Positions 31,387-40,245 of a DNA stretch of 49,666 nucleotides are shown here, in pieces. Origin of the DNA: Lachnospiraceae bacterium (GTDB lineage: Bacteria; Bacillota; Clostridia; Lachnospirales; Lachnospiraceae). Each line of letters begins with the position of its first letter. The stretch's first letter is position 1. The stretch covers positions 1 to 49,666 of the forward strand of contig JAAUZJ010000020.1 in the NCBI GenBank assembly GCA_014804695.1. Reading direction: 5' to 3'. Made by a program: the position numbers and the translations under genes. The notes under the pieces were generated by a model, which saw only the letters and a program-made list of their open reading frames with translations, ran no database searches and was not told the DNA's origin.

Positions 31387-31415
31387 TTTATATTTTCTTC
31401 TTCCTATGGTAATAT
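31387..31415 (+). promoter_or_regulatory. Probable glnS promoter
   Basis: TTTATA (31387-31392) and TAATAT (31410-31415), 17 bp apart, in the 307-bp gap before glnS. No T-box features (specifier stem, AGGGTGG-type box, terminator) are visible in the gap. Confidence 0.4.
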
Positions 31416-31507
31416 AGTAACAATGGCGATAGAATAATTAATTAACGGCCGCCAAAGGAGGTAGCAGACAGCGCTGTTATATGTACTACGGCGTTTAAAA
31501 TGTAATT

Positions 31508-33202
31508 ATGAGCGAAAATGAGAAGATATTAGAAGAAACTGAGAAAGAAGTAGTTTCCAGAAATTTCATTGAGCAGATTATTGATAAGGATCTGGCAGAA
31601 GGCGTGCATGATACGGTACACACAAGATTTCCGCCGGAGCCAAACGGTTATCTTCACATTGGTCATGCAAAAAGCATACTCTTAAATTATGGACTTGCCA
31701 AAGAATACGGCGGTAAGTTCAATATGCGTTTTGATGATACGAATCCGACCAAAGAAAAGAACGAATTTGTGGAATCGATCAAAGCTGACGTAAAGTGGCT
31801 TGGGGCGGATTTTGAAGATAGATTGTTTTTTGCTTCCGATTATTTTGATGAAATGTACGAGGGAGCGGTTAAATTAATTAAAAAGGGCAAAGCCTACGTA
31901 TCGGATTTGAGCGCTGAAGAAATGCGTGAGTATAGAGGCACCCTGACTGAGCCGGGAAAAGACGATCCTAACCGCGGCAGAAGCATAGATGAAAACCTGC
32001 AGATGTTTGAAGATATGAAAAACGGAAAGTATGAGGACGGAACAAAGACACTGCGGGCTAAGATAGATATGTCTTCTCCTAATATTAATATGAGGGATCC
32101 TGTGCTTTACCGTGTGGCGCATTTATCTCACCATAATACCGGCGATAAATGGTGCATATATCCTATGTATGATTTCGCGCATCCGATAGAGGATGCGATC
32201 GAGGGCGTTACACACTCAATCTGTACGTTGGAATTTGAAGACCACAGACCGCTTTATAACTGGGTGGTAGAGGAGCTTGAATATCCGCATCCACCAAAAC
32301 AGATAGAATTTGCCAAGATGTATTTGACTAATGTAGTCACTGGAAAAAGATATATTAAAAAGCTGGTTGAAGACGGCATAGTTGACGGCTGGGACGATCC
32401 GAGGCTAGCATCTATAGCGGCACTCAGGAGAAGAGGGTTTACACCCGAATCTATACAGCGTTTCGTAGATTTATGCGGCGTATCCAAGGCCAATTCCTCT
32501 GCGGAATATTCAATGCTTGAGTATTGCATAAGGGAAGATCTTAAACTTAAAAGACCGCGTGTCATGGCGGCGCTGGATCCGATTAAGTTAGTAATAGATA
32601 ACTATCCGGAAGGTCAGACCGAGATGCTTACGGTGGCCAATAATCTGGAAAACGAGAGCCTTGGAAGCAGGGAAATTCCTTTTGAAAAAGAGCTTTACAT
32701 TGACAGGGATGACTTTATGGAGGAGCCGCCGAAGAAATATTTCAGACTGTATCCTGGCAATGAAGTAAGGCTGATGCATGCATACTTTGTTACCTGTACA
32801 GGCTATGAAAAGGATGATGATGGCAATATCACGGTGGTTCATTGTACGTATGATCCGGCATCTAAGGGAGGCAACAGTCCGGATGGACGTAAGGTCAAAG
32901 GAACTATCCATTGGGTGCCTGCCTCTAAATCAATCAAGGCACAAGTGCGGTTGTATGAGAATATCATAGATGAAGAAAAGGGCGTTTATAATGAGGACGG
33001 AAGTCTGAATCTTAACCCTAATTCCCTTACGGTATTAAAAGAATGCCGTATTGAGCCTTCGGTTGCAAATTCGGCTGCATATGACAGCTTCCAATTCGTA
33101 AGGCAGGGATTTTTCTGCGTGGACTGTAAAGATTCCAAACCGGATGCACTGGTATTTAACCGGATAGTATCACTTAAGAGTTCTTATGTTCTGCCAAAAT
33201 AA
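31508..33202 (+). CDS. glnS: Glutaminyl-tRNA synthetase
   Basis: Charges tRNA-Gln. 564 residues, class I. The HIGH motif lies in [20 protein letters not shown] (about 42-61). [20 protein letters not shown] is the conserved region after the KMSKS loop. That loop reads [10 protein letters not shown] instead of VMSKRKL. The anticodon-binding beta barrels include [18 protein letters not shown] and the C-terminal [16 protein letters not shown]. The nearest good ribosome binding site (AAAGGAGG, 31456-31463) is 44 bases upstream of this ATG, which is odd (see findings). Confidence 0.94.
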   Translation: MSENEKILEETEKEVVSRNFIEQIIDKDLAEGVHDTVHTRFPPEPNGYLHIGHAKSILLNYGLAKEYGGKFNMRFDDTNPTKEKNEFVESIKADVKWLGADFEDRLFFASDYFDEMYEGAVKLIKKGKAYVSDLSAEEMREYRGTLTEPGKDDPNRGRSIDENLQMFEDMKNGKYEDGTKTLRAKIDMSSPNINMRDPVLYRVAHLSHHNTGDKWCIYPMYDFAHPIEDAIEGVTHSICTLEFEDHRPLYNWVVEELEYPHPPKQIEFAKMYLTNVVTGKRYIKKLVEDGIVDGWDDPRLASIAALRRRGFTPESIQRFVDLCGVSKANSSAEYSMLEYCIREDLKLKRPRVMAALDPIKLVIDNYPEGQTEMLTVANNLENESLGSREIPFEKELYIDRDDFMEEPPKKYFRLYPGNEVRLMHAYFVTCTGYEKDDDGNITVVHCTYDPASKGGNSPDGRKVKGTIHWVPASKSIKAQVRLYENIIDEEKGVYNEDGSLNLNPNSLTVLKECRIEPSVANSAAYDSFQFVRQGFFCVDCKDSKPDALVFNRIVSLKSSYVLPK

Positions 33203-33255
33203 TAAAGTCGTAAAATTATAATATCATATAAAATAAAAATTGGGAGGGTATACAA

Positions 33256-34122
33256 ATGGCAGATTTATTGTCAGGATTAGGCCAGTTTGGACTGGGCAAT
33301 CTCGAAAACATGAATTTATATGAGGAGCCTAAGAAAGAGGGAGATGTAGACGCAGATGGCAAGCCGGCTGTGCATGTAATGCAGGAGCAGGATTATCTGT
33401 TTGATAAAAACTTAAAATGCCCTGTTTGTGATAAGGATTTTAAGGCAAGAACCGTAAAAGTCGGTAAAGTAAAGCTGGCGGGAACAGATATTGATCTTAG
33501 ACCGAAATACGATCAGGTAGATTTATTAAAGTATGATATAATTATGTGCCCGCACTGTGGTTATGCGGCGCTTAGCAGATTTTTTAAATTTGTTTCGGCT
33601 CATCAGGCTAAAAATATTAAAGAAAAAATTTCCGCTTCTTTTAAACCTCAGACTGAAATGAGTGAGACTTATGATTATGATGAAGCGCTGGAGCGTTATA
33701 AGCTGACATTGGTTAACTCCATAGTAAAGCAGGCAAAGCCCAGTGAAAAGGCATATATATGTTTGAAAGCAGCGTGGCTGCTTCGTGGCAAAGGAGAGCA
33801 TCTGGATACCTCTGATCCGGAATACGAGAAAAAGAAGAAGGAAATTGACGAAGAGGAAAATAACTTTTTGCATAATGCATTAGAAGGCTTTATATCTGCA
33901 AGACAGACAGAGAGTTTTCCAATGTGTGGAATGGATGAGACTACTGTGGATTATCTGATCGCAGTAACGGCGATGCGTTTTGAACAATACGACGTATCTA
34001 ACCGTCTGATATCAGGTATACTTACCTCAAATACGGCTAATCCGCGTATGAAGGATAAGGCGAGAAATGTTAAGGAGATGCTGGTTAAGAAGGTTAAGGA
34101 AAGAAACGCCGCTAAAAAATAA
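33256..34122 (+). CDS. DUF2225-family zinc-ribbon/TPR-like protein
   Basis: 288 residues, cytosolic. Two CxxC pairs (KCPVCDKDFKAR near 55 and IMCPHCGYAALSRFF near 98) form a zinc ribbon typical of DUF2225. The C-terminal part is helical (AYICLKAAWLLRGKGEHLDT, then a long KKKKEIDEEENNFLHNAL helix) and resembles TPR-like repeats, with CGMDETTVDYLIAVTAMRFE near 225. Function of the family is unknown. Start: ATG eight bases after GGGAGGG. It follows glnS by 53 bases and may be co-transcribed. Confidence 0.85.
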   Translation: MADLLSGLGQFGLGNLENMNLYEEPKKEGDVDADGKPAVHVMQEQDYLFDKNLKCPVCDKDFKARTVKVGKVKLAGTDIDLRPKYDQVDLLKYDIIMCPHCGYAALSRFFKFVSAHQAKNIKEKISASFKPQTEMSETYDYDEALERYKLTLVNSIVKQAKPSEKAYICLKAAWLLRGKGEHLDTSDPEYEKKKKEIDEEENNFLHNALEGFISARQTESFPMCGMDETTVDYLIAVTAMRFEQYDVSNRLISGILTSNTANPRMKDKARNVKEMLVKKVKERNAAKK

Positions 34123-34129
34123 TATAATA

Positions 34130-34172
34130 AAAGCGCCGCCGGACAGTTAAGCCGACGGCGCTCGCTTTTTAT
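34130..34172. terminator. Terminator between DUF2225 and TetR genes
   Basis: AAAGCGCCG (34130-34138) and CGGCGCT (34156-34162) form a GC-rich stem with further inner pairing, followed by TTTTT. The convergent layout suggests use from both sides, although the T-tract is best on the plus strand. Confidence 0.8.
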
Positions 34173-34182
34173 TTAATTTTTA

Positions 34183-34785
34183 TTACTTATTGTATGTAAG
34201 TTTCTTCAACATTATAAGATATTCGCAGATTTCCGCATATAGCATTTCCGGATTAAATGAGGCTTCTAAGAAATGTTCACTCATAAGCCCTTTTATGGTA
34301 TATTCCAACATGGAATCTAATTTGTCGAAGTCCACATTATTCTTAAACTGGCTTTTATCGGCTTTGCTTACTATGTCCGAATAGACCTCCGCCATAGTGC
34401 CGCGCTGGTCTTCAATGGCAAGCAGCGCTTCTTTGACATTTTCCGACTTAGAGCGGTCTAAGAAATTCTGCATATAAGGATAATTTTTGAGAACCTGCAT
34501 TTTGGAGAATTCCATCTTTTTGCGTATCTCAAAATAATCCTTTGAACCATCGACTCCTCTGGTCAATTCCAGTTTCATAAATCTGACACTATAGTCATAG
34601 AGAAAAGTATAAAGACCGAGCTTGCTTCCAAAATAGTGAAACAGCAGGCCTTTGCTGATGCCGGCCTCAGCGACAATATCGTCAGTGCTGGCATGTTTAT
34701 ATCCGTTTAACGCAAATACTTTTAGTGCAGCGTTAATCATTCTGTCCTGTTTTTCTTTTTTCAGATCAAAAAATTTTTCGTTCAT
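34183..34785 (-). CDS. TetR/AcrR-family transcriptional regulator
   Basis: 200 residues from the ATG at 34785 (MNEKFFDLKKEKQDRMINAA). An upstream in-frame ATG at 34797 is only one base after AGAAAGG, too close for use. The helix-turn-helix reads VFALNGYKHASTDDIVAEAG, then ISKGLLFHYFGSKLGLYTFL, the classic TetR DNA-binding domain. The C-terminal ligand domain is all-helical and not diagnostic. No target gene is adjacent, apart from itself. Its 5' leader is formed by a dispersed repeat (copy C). Confidence 0.9.
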   Translation of the reverse strand: MNEKFFDLKKEKQDRMINAALKVFALNGYKHASTDDIVAEAGISKGLLFHYFGSKLGLYTFLYDYSVRFMKLELTRGVDGSKDYFEIRKKMEFSKMQVLKNYPYMQNFLDRSKSENVKEALLAIEDQRGTMAEVYSDIVSKADKSQFKNNVDFDKLDSMLEYTIKGLMSEHFLEASFNPEMLYAEICEYLIMLKKLTYNK

Positions 34786-34796
34786 TAAAATAACCA

Positions 34797-34866
34797 TGCC
34801 TTTCTCTTATACTGCGATGTTTGTGCGTGAGCGCAAACTCGCGGGTGAAAAATTTATTTTTCACCC
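34797..34866 (-). repeat. Dispersed hairpin repeat, copy C (full length)
   Basis: On the minus strand: GGGTGAAAAAT/ATTTTTCACCC (34866-34843), then a second stem-loop built from GCGAGTTTG and CAAACATCGC, then AGAGAAAGGCATGGTTATT, which runs into the TetR start. It is the most complete copy and shows two hairpins followed by a Shine-Dalgarno sequence. Confidence 0.65.
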
Positions 34867-35147
34867 TAATCCCTTCTACGCACAAATGTTCTATCTAAAT
34901 ATGATATTAATTGACTTTATGAGTCGAATTTTAATATACCATAAAAAGCCGCCTTATTCAATAATTTGAAAAAACTAGTAATTCTTTTTTTTAAACCACA
35001 AGATGTTGTGGCAAAATGAATGGCTCAAAAAAAATAATTCTTTTTTAATTGTTTTTTGCACATATTCCCTTTTCATTTTCACAAAATAGTATTAATATAT
35101 TGGTATGTGAATAAAAGAAACGGGGAAAAGTGAAAGGAGACTTCCGC

Positions 35148-35618
35148 ATGGCAAAGAAATTTGGTAAATTTGTAATGACAACGGCAGCGCTTGGCGCTCT
35201 GGCAGCAGGGGCATATTACTTCTTCATGAAAAATAATGATTTCTTAGATGATGATTTTGATGATGATGAAGATTATGATGACTTCGATGAGGATTTAGAT
35301 TATGACGAAACCGATGTTCAATCTGAAGCAGATCGTAAATATGTTGATCTGGATTTGACAAAAGCATCAGAAAAGGTTGAAGAGACTGCAGAGAAAGTAG
35401 AAGAAGCAGCTGAAAAAGTAGAAGAAAAAATTAATGAGAAAGCAGATGATTTTAAAGAGGGCCTGGATGCAGCCAAGGCCGAGGCAACTGATAAAATTGT
35501 CGGCCTGGCGGAAGATGCAGCCAAGGCAGTAGACGAGGCTGAAGAAAAAGTCGAAGAGTTTTTTGATGACGAAGATGAAGAGTATGAGGATAACGATAAC
35601 TCTTTAGATGCAATTTAA
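35148..35618 (+). CDS. Membrane-anchored acidic coiled-coil protein
   Basis: 156 residues from the ATG at 35148, seven bases after AAAGGAGA. A basic N-terminus and a hydrophobic helix (FVMTTAALGALAAGAYYFF) anchor it. A very acidic tract follows (DDDFDDDEDYDDFDEDLDYD). Then comes a heptad-rich Ala/Glu/Lys helix (VEETAEKVEEAAEKVEEKIN and on) like YtxH/apolipoprotein-type proteins, and a second acidic tail. I do not know its function. It is preceded by a 350-bp region holding TetR copy C and AT-rich DNA with a short CCACA/TGTGG hairpin near 35000. Its stop overlaps the convergent DUF6062 gene by four bases. Confidence 0.7.
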   Translation: MAKKFGKFVMTTAALGALAAGAYYFFMKNNDFLDDDFDDDEDYDDFDEDLDYDETDVQSEADRKYVDLDLTKASEKVEETAEKVEEAAEKVEEKINEKADDFKEGLDAAKAEATDKIVGLAEDAAKAVDEAEEKVEEFFDDEDEEYEDNDNSLDAI

Positions 35619-36373
35619 GATTTTTTGTAGGGGGCGTCCGCGGGATAGCCTCCTTTTAATTTTTGCATTCCGCGCTGAATGGCGTCTTTGGAATTTTTCC
35701 AGTCAGCGTCTTTGTTAAGGTAATCGAACTTTTCAACCAGCCATGCAACATCTTCTGCCAGTCTTTCCATATTATTTTCCATCAGTTCAAATACCATTTC
35801 AAAGAAATCGGCTTTCTCTTTATCATTTAGCTGAGTTTCGGCAGCTTCACATAAATCGCCGAAATGATGAAGGCAAAAGCCTTTGCTGTTCTTTATTTTA
35901 TCAATAAATTCGGGGTCCTTTTTATACATAAAGAAAAAGGTATCGATATAACGTTTGTATGTATCCTGAAAACGGTTACAAATATAGCAGGATTTCTCTT
36001 TTTCCTTTACCCAGATACCGATCGGATTGGTGCCTTCAGCATGTTTCTTAAATTTATCTTTAAAAGAGGTTTTAGAGGGAGTGTAGTTCTTAAACTGCGC
36101 CTTCATTTCATTGTTCATGCGGATGTAATGGGTTTTAAGAATCCATGCATTTCCAAGAGTGTTTCCATAATCGAACATTTTCTTAAAATGTGTTCTGCAA
36201 AATCCCGCCTTGTCGGTTGCTTCCCTGATATCGCTTTCCATATAGGAAGAGCCGGAGCCTAATGTAAAGTCAAGCAGATCTTGTTCCACGTTTCTTTCAA
36301 TATAGCAGAATGGACATTCATCTTTGGCATTTACCGCGTCATTTAATGGAATTGTATATAATTGTTCTTTCAT
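35615..36373 (-). CDS. DUF6062-family cysteine/histidine-rich protein
   Basis: 252 residues, cytosolic. Four short Cys/His motifs recur: CPFCYIERN (about 20), AGFCRTHFKKMF (about 58), CYICNRFQDTY (about 133) and GFCLHHFGDL (about 166). They come as two CxxC-plus-FCxxHF pairs, so the protein looks like an internal duplication that binds two metal ions or clusters. The family is restricted to Clostridia as far as I know and has no known role. Start: ATG after GGAGGATTT. Confidence 0.8.
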   Translation of the reverse strand: MKEQLYTIPLNDAVNAKDECPFCYIERNVEQDLLDFTLGSGSSYMESDIREATDKAGFCRTHFKKMFDYGNTLGNAWILKTHYIRMNNEMKAQFKNYTPSKTSFKDKFKKHAEGTNPIGIWVKEKEKSCYICNRFQDTYKRYIDTFFFMYKKDPEFIDKIKNSKGFCLHHFGDLCEAAETQLNDKEKADFFEMVFELMENNMERLAEDVAWLVEKFDYLNKDADWKNSKDAIQRGMQKLKGGYPADAPYKKS

Positions 36374-36539
36374 AAAAAATCCTCCATTCGTAAAACGTAG
36401 ATTTATATGTCAATAGTAGCATATTGCGGAAAATGATTCAAGCGAAGGCGCAGTGGTTTGGTAAAAATTAGTTGCAGGTAAAAAGAATTATAATTATACT
36501 TATAGTCGAAAGAGAAGTAACGATTTAGGTTTGGCAGTT

Positions 36540-36573
36540 ACAAACTGCAGGCTGAGAGAAAGGCATGGTTATT
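36540..36573 (+). repeat. Dispersed repeat, partial copy D
   Basis: ACAAACTGCAGGCTGAGAGA followed by AAGGCATGGTTATT. It matches the start-codon-proximal half of copy C (ACAAACATCGCAGTATAAGA, then GAAAGGCATGGTTATT) and lies at the same distance from the next start codon. The hairpin half is absent. Confidence 0.5.
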
Positions 36574-36576
36574 AAT

Positions 36577-37398
36577 ATGGAAAATACAATCCCTGCAATT
36601 AATCAGGACAAGCAGCATATTATAGAAGGTATAAAATGTTTCGCTCTGGATATGGACGGTACAATTTATCTGGGGGAAAAGTGGATTGACGGCGCGGTGG
36701 GATTCTTGAAAAGAATAGAGCAGACCGGAAGAAATTATGTTTTTTTGACAAATAATTCGTCTAAAAATCCGGCGGTCTATGTTGAGAAACTGCACCGGAT
36801 GGGCTTAGAGGTCGGAGAAGATAAAATTATTACATCCGCTCAGGCTACTATCTGCTATTTACAGAAGAATTTTTCAGGCAAAAAAGTATTTCTGCTTGGA
36901 AATCCGCTGTTATGCGAGGAATTTGAACAAGAGGGAATAATTTTGGACGATGAAAAACCCGACGTGGTTGTTACAGCGTTTGATACTTCACTAAATTACG
37001 ATAAAATGTGTAAGGTGTGTGATTTTGTCAGGGAAGGACTTCCTTATATAGCAACTCATCCCGATTACAACTGTCCGACAGAAACCGGATTTATTCCCGA
37101 TATAGGTGCTATTCATGCATTTATACATGCTTCGTCCGGCCGTAATCCGGACTGCATTATCGGGAAACCAAACCGCTTCATTGTGGATTATCTGGTAAAA
37201 AGGATGGGCGTGCCAAAAGATGAAATTGCAATGGTAGGGGACCGGTTATATACGGATATTGCAGCAGGAGTAAACAATGGTTTAAAAAGTATTCTGGTGC
37301 TCAGTGGAGAAGCGTCGTATGCCGATGCACAGGAGTCAGAGGTGGTTCCACACCTCGTTTTTGAATCAGTGCGGGATATAACGCCGTTGCTGCTATAG
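36577..37398 (+). CDS. HAD-IIA-family sugar phosphatase (NagD/p-nitrophenylphosphatase type)
   Basis: 273 residues from the ATG at 36577; an in-frame ATG at 36565 is one base from the AGAGAAAGG site and is probably not used. HAD motif I is FALDMDGTIYLGEKW (nucleophile and acid Asp residues), motif II is VFLTNNSSKNP, the loop Lys is in IIGKPNRF, and motif III is MVGDRLYTDIAAGVNNGLKS. The C2-type cap lies between motifs II and III. Relatives dephosphorylate small phosphates such as nucleotides and sugars. Substrate unknown. Confidence 0.88.
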   Translation: MENTIPAINQDKQHIIEGIKCFALDMDGTIYLGEKWIDGAVGFLKRIEQTGRNYVFLTNNSSKNPAVYVEKLHRMGLEVGEDKIITSAQATICYLQKNFSGKKVFLLGNPLLCEEFEQEGIILDDEKPDVVVTAFDTSLNYDKMCKVCDFVREGLPYIATHPDYNCPTETGFIPDIGAIHAFIHASSGRNPDCIIGKPNRFIVDYLVKRMGVPKDEIAMVGDRLYTDIAAGVNNGLKSILVLSGEASYADAQESEVVPHLVFESVRDITPLLL

Positions 37399-37449
37399 CC
37401 AATAACAGAAAAGTGTGGACAATTTTTTAACTTGTCAATTGTTTTATAC

Positions 37450-37478
37450 TTGATAGTTCTAAATAAGGATAGTAAAAT
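37450..37478 (+). promoter_or_regulatory. malQ promoter
   Basis: TTGATA (37450-37455), 17 bp, TAAAAT (37473-37478), 42 bases before the start codon. Confidence 0.6.
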
Positions 37479-37520
37479 GGTAATGATAAACAAATATCCT
37501 TAAATATGGGGGAATGAGAT

Positions 37521-38996
37521 ATGAGAAAGAGCGGTATATTACTGCCTGTTTCAAGTATTCCATCTAAGTACGGCATCGGAACATTTTCCAAACAGGCATA
37601 TGAATTTGTAGACTTACTGGAGCAGGCGGGTCAGACCTATTGGCAGATACTGCCACTTGGACCTACAGGCTATGGAGATTCGCCGTATCAGTCTTTTTCT
37701 ACTTTTGCGGGAAATCCTTATTATATTGACTTGGAGGCCTTGATCGAAGAGGGATATTTGACTAAAAAAGATTGTGACAGCTATGATTTTGGCGATAATG
37801 AAGAATATATAGATTATGAAAAGATATATTTTTCCAGATTCAAGGTACTAAGGACAGCGTATGAAAACAGCAATGTCAGCGAAACAAAGGAATATCAGGA
37901 TTTTGCAAATGAAAACTCGTACTGGCTTGACGATTATGCGCTTTATATGGCTGTCAAAAATTCATTTGACGGCATAAGCTTTATAGAATGGGATGAGGAT
38001 ATCAGGCTCCGTAAAAAGGAAGCACTTGATAAATACAGGGAAAAATATCAGGACGAAATTGATTTTTATAAATTTCAACAGTTTATGTTTGCAAAACAGT
38101 GGTTTGCCCTGAAAGAATACGCTAATAAAAAGAATGTTAAAATTATCGGAGACATTCCTATTTATGTGGCTTTTGACAGTTCCGACACATGGGCTAATCC
38201 GGAATTGTTTCAGTTAGATAAAAATTTAATTCCGGTTGCAGTTGCAGGCTGCCCACCGGATGCGTTTTCAAAGACCGGACAGTTGTGGGGCAATCCGTTA
38301 TACCGCTGGGATTATCATAAGAAGACGGACTATGAGTGGTGGATGAAGCGGATCGCATATTGTTATAAGCTCTATGATGTAGTAAGAATCGACCATTTCA
38401 GGGGTTTTGACGAGTATTATTCCATTCCGTACGGAAATCCGACTGCAGAAATCGGGCAGTGGGAAAAGGGGCCGGGCTATGATATTTTTAAAACTATGAA
38501 GACTAAACTGGGTAAAAAGGCCGTAATTGCTGAGGATTTGGGATTTTTGACCGACTCGGTACTGAAATTGGTTAAAAAGACAGGTTATCCCGGAATGAAA
38601 ATATTGCAATTTGCCTTTGATTCCAGGGAAGAAAGCGACTATTTGCCGCACAACTATACGTCAAACTGTGTGGTTTATACAGGAACGCATGACAATGATA
38701 CAACGCTTGGATGGCTTAAGTGCATGAAGAGACGGGATGTAGCCTTTGCCAAGAGGTATCTTAATACTAAGAAAAATAAGGATATACAGTGGGAGTTTAT
38801 AAGGGCTGCAATGGCAAGCGTAGCCGATACCTGTATCATACCCATGCAGGATTATCTTGGTCTTGGTTCTGAGGCAAGGATCAATATACCTTCTACGCTT
38901 GGCCTTAACTGGAAGTGGAGAATGTTACCGGATGCCTTTAATGAGGAACTCGCCATAAAAATAAGAAATATGACGAAGCTGTATTCAAGATTGTAG
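37521..38996 (+). CDS. malQ: 4-alpha-glucanotransferase (amylomaltase)
   Basis: Transfers alpha-1,4-glucan segments between maltodextrins (GH77). 491 residues, the usual length. Signatures: LPVSSIPSKYGIGTFSKQAY at the start, QTYWQILPLGPTGYGDSPYQ, GDIPIYVAFDSSDTWANPEL, VRIDHFRGFDEYYSIPYG with the nucleophile Asp, VIAEDLGFLTD with the acid Glu, and YTGTHDNDTTLGWL. Start: ATG behind GGGGGAATGAGAT. It complements glycogen phosphorylase in glucan turnover. Its end overlaps the convergent CYTH gene by 12 bases. Confidence 0.95.
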   Translation: MRKSGILLPVSSIPSKYGIGTFSKQAYEFVDLLEQAGQTYWQILPLGPTGYGDSPYQSFSTFAGNPYYIDLEALIEEGYLTKKDCDSYDFGDNEEYIDYEKIYFSRFKVLRTAYENSNVSETKEYQDFANENSYWLDDYALYMAVKNSFDGISFIEWDEDIRLRKKEALDKYREKYQDEIDFYKFQQFMFAKQWFALKEYANKKNVKIIGDIPIYVAFDSSDTWANPELFQLDKNLIPVAVAGCPPDAFSKTGQLWGNPLYRWDYHKKTDYEWWMKRIAYCYKLYDVVRIDHFRGFDEYYSIPYGNPTAEIGQWEKGPGYDIFKTMKTKLGKKAVIAEDLGFLTDSVLKLVKKTGYPGMKILQFAFDSREESDYLPHNYTSNCVVYTGTHDNDTTLGWLKCMKRRDVAFAKRYLNTKKNKDIQWEFIRAAMASVADTCIIPMQDYLGLGSEARINIPSTLGLNWKWRMLPDAFNEELAIKIRNMTKLYSRL

Positions 38997-39482
38997 GGAT
39001 TTGCGGCTTAGGTTGGAATTATGGTACTCAGGATTGTTGGTAACGTCCTCAAGAAACCAGTCAACCGGAAGAAAGGCTTCGGCACTCTCCTTACTTGGGA
39101 ATTCAACTTCGGCAATGATGAGTTTATCAAAAGGAGCTTCAAATATATCAAGTTCTATGGTTAGACTGACCTGGTCAACCGGAAATTGAAAATTTGACGC
39201 AAATGTCGGATTCTCAATCGGAATGAGATAACGTTTTTTGGCTATTATATTTCCGTCAGCTTTATCGCGGAGATGATAGTAGGACTGCTCGTTAAGAGGG
39301 AGATTGTATTCCTCTCTGGACATTAACCCTTTTCCTTTATAGGTGAGGTAGTAGTTATCGTCCTCTTTCCGGATTCTGACAACAGGGTCAGTATTTAAAT
39401 ATGCCTGTTCTATTATATGGAACGGATATTGCTCTAGATTGACCGGTAGAGTCTTTACCGTAAATTTGCGTTCAATTTCCAT
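38985..39482 (-). CDS. CYTH-domain protein
   Basis: 165 residues. The N-terminal EIERKF is the CYTH signature (ExExK). Basic and acidic strands follow (VVRIRKEDDNYYLTYKGKG, IAKKRYLIPI, LTIELDIFEAPFDKLIIAEV, then EFPSKESAEAF), lining a triphosphate tunnel. Relatives hydrolyse inorganic tripolyphosphate or thiamine triphosphate, or make cyclic AMP. Tripolyphosphatase is the best guess for a stand-alone bacterial copy. Start: ATG seven bases after AAGGAGG. Confidence 0.88.
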   Translation of the reverse strand: MEIERKFTVKTLPVNLEQYPFHIIEQAYLNTDPVVRIRKEDDNYYLTYKGKGLMSREEYNLPLNEQSYYHLRDKADGNIIAKKRYLIPIENPTFASNFQFPVDQVSLTIELDIFEAPFDKLIIAEVEFPSKESAEAFLPVDWFLEDVTNNPEYHNSNLSRKSLQS

Positions 39483-39629
39483 AGTAAGGCCTCCTTTTGC
39501 AAAACTGGGTTTTGGAAATAGGGAGTTTTGCAGTTTGATAATAAATAGATTTTAACAGATTAATACACTAATCGCAATTGTTTTGAGTTTAGAATGATTA
39601 TAGAGCATTAGAAAGAATGGAGGATTAAA

Positions 39630-40187
39630 ATGAGTAAAGTATGTATTTTTTTCGCAACGGGATATGAAGAGATTGAGGCATTGACTGTAGTGGACATTCT
39701 GCGGCGCGCGGAAATTGATGTTGATATGATTTCTGTTACGGGAGAGAAGACGGTAACAAGTTCGCATAATATTACAGTAGAAATGGACAAATTATTTAAT
39801 GAAGTTAATTTTGAAAATGTGGATATGCTAGTACTTCCGGGCGGGATGCCGGGAACTACTAATTTGGAAGCATTTGAACCGTTAATGGACAAAGTTGATG
39901 AATTTTATAATAATGGAAAATATGTTGCGGCAATCTGCGCAGCGCCCAGTATTTTAGGACACAAAGGGATATTAAAAGGAAAGACGGCCTGTTCTTATCC
40001 TACCTTTGAGAGTCATCTTGAAGGAGCTGAGGTGTCAAAGAAGGCAGCAGTTGTTGACGGTAATGTTATTACAGGACGCGGCATGGGAGCAGCTATCCCG
40101 TTTGCACTTGCTATTTTAACCGAACTAAAGGGTAGCGAGGAAGCGGAGGCGATGAAAGAGAAGATTGTATATGAGAGCCGGATTTAA
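39630..40187 (+). CDS. DJ-1/PfpI-family protein
   Basis: 185 residues. The fold begins VCIFFATGYEEIEALTVVDI (with the conserved Glu of GYEEIE). The nucleophile elbow is AAICAAPSILG, with the reactive Cys at about residue 105. It ends in GRGMGAAIPFALAILTEL. This is the close DJ-1/YajL subgroup. Roles proposed for it are protection of proteins and nucleotides from carbonyl damage, which remains disputed. Start: ATG seven bases after GGAGG. Confidence 0.92.
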   Translation: MSKVCIFFATGYEEIEALTVVDILRRAEIDVDMISVTGEKTVTSSHNITVEMDKLFNEVNFENVDMLVLPGGMPGTTNLEAFEPLMDKVDEFYNNGKYVAAICAAPSILGHKGILKGKTACSYPTFESHLEGAEVSKKAAVVDGNVITGRGMGAAIPFALAILTELKGSEEAEAMKEKIVYESRI

Positions 40188-40190
40188 ATA

Positions 40191-40218
40191 AATTTAAGTT
40201 TAAATGTAAACTTAAATT
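40191..40218. repeat. AT-only palindrome after the DJ-1 gene
   Basis: AATTTAAGTTTA (40191-40202) and TAAACTTAAATT (40207-40218) form a perfect 12-bp stem with an AATG loop, three bases after the stop codon. There is no GC core or T-tract, so its value as a terminator is doubtful. Confidence 0.5.
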
Positions 40219-40245
40219 AAGCTAAAATATTACTAAAACTTACCA

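Noticed and set aside
31201..31507. Possible T-box before glnS
   Set aside because: No specifier stem, no T-box core sequence and no terminator could be found in the gap.
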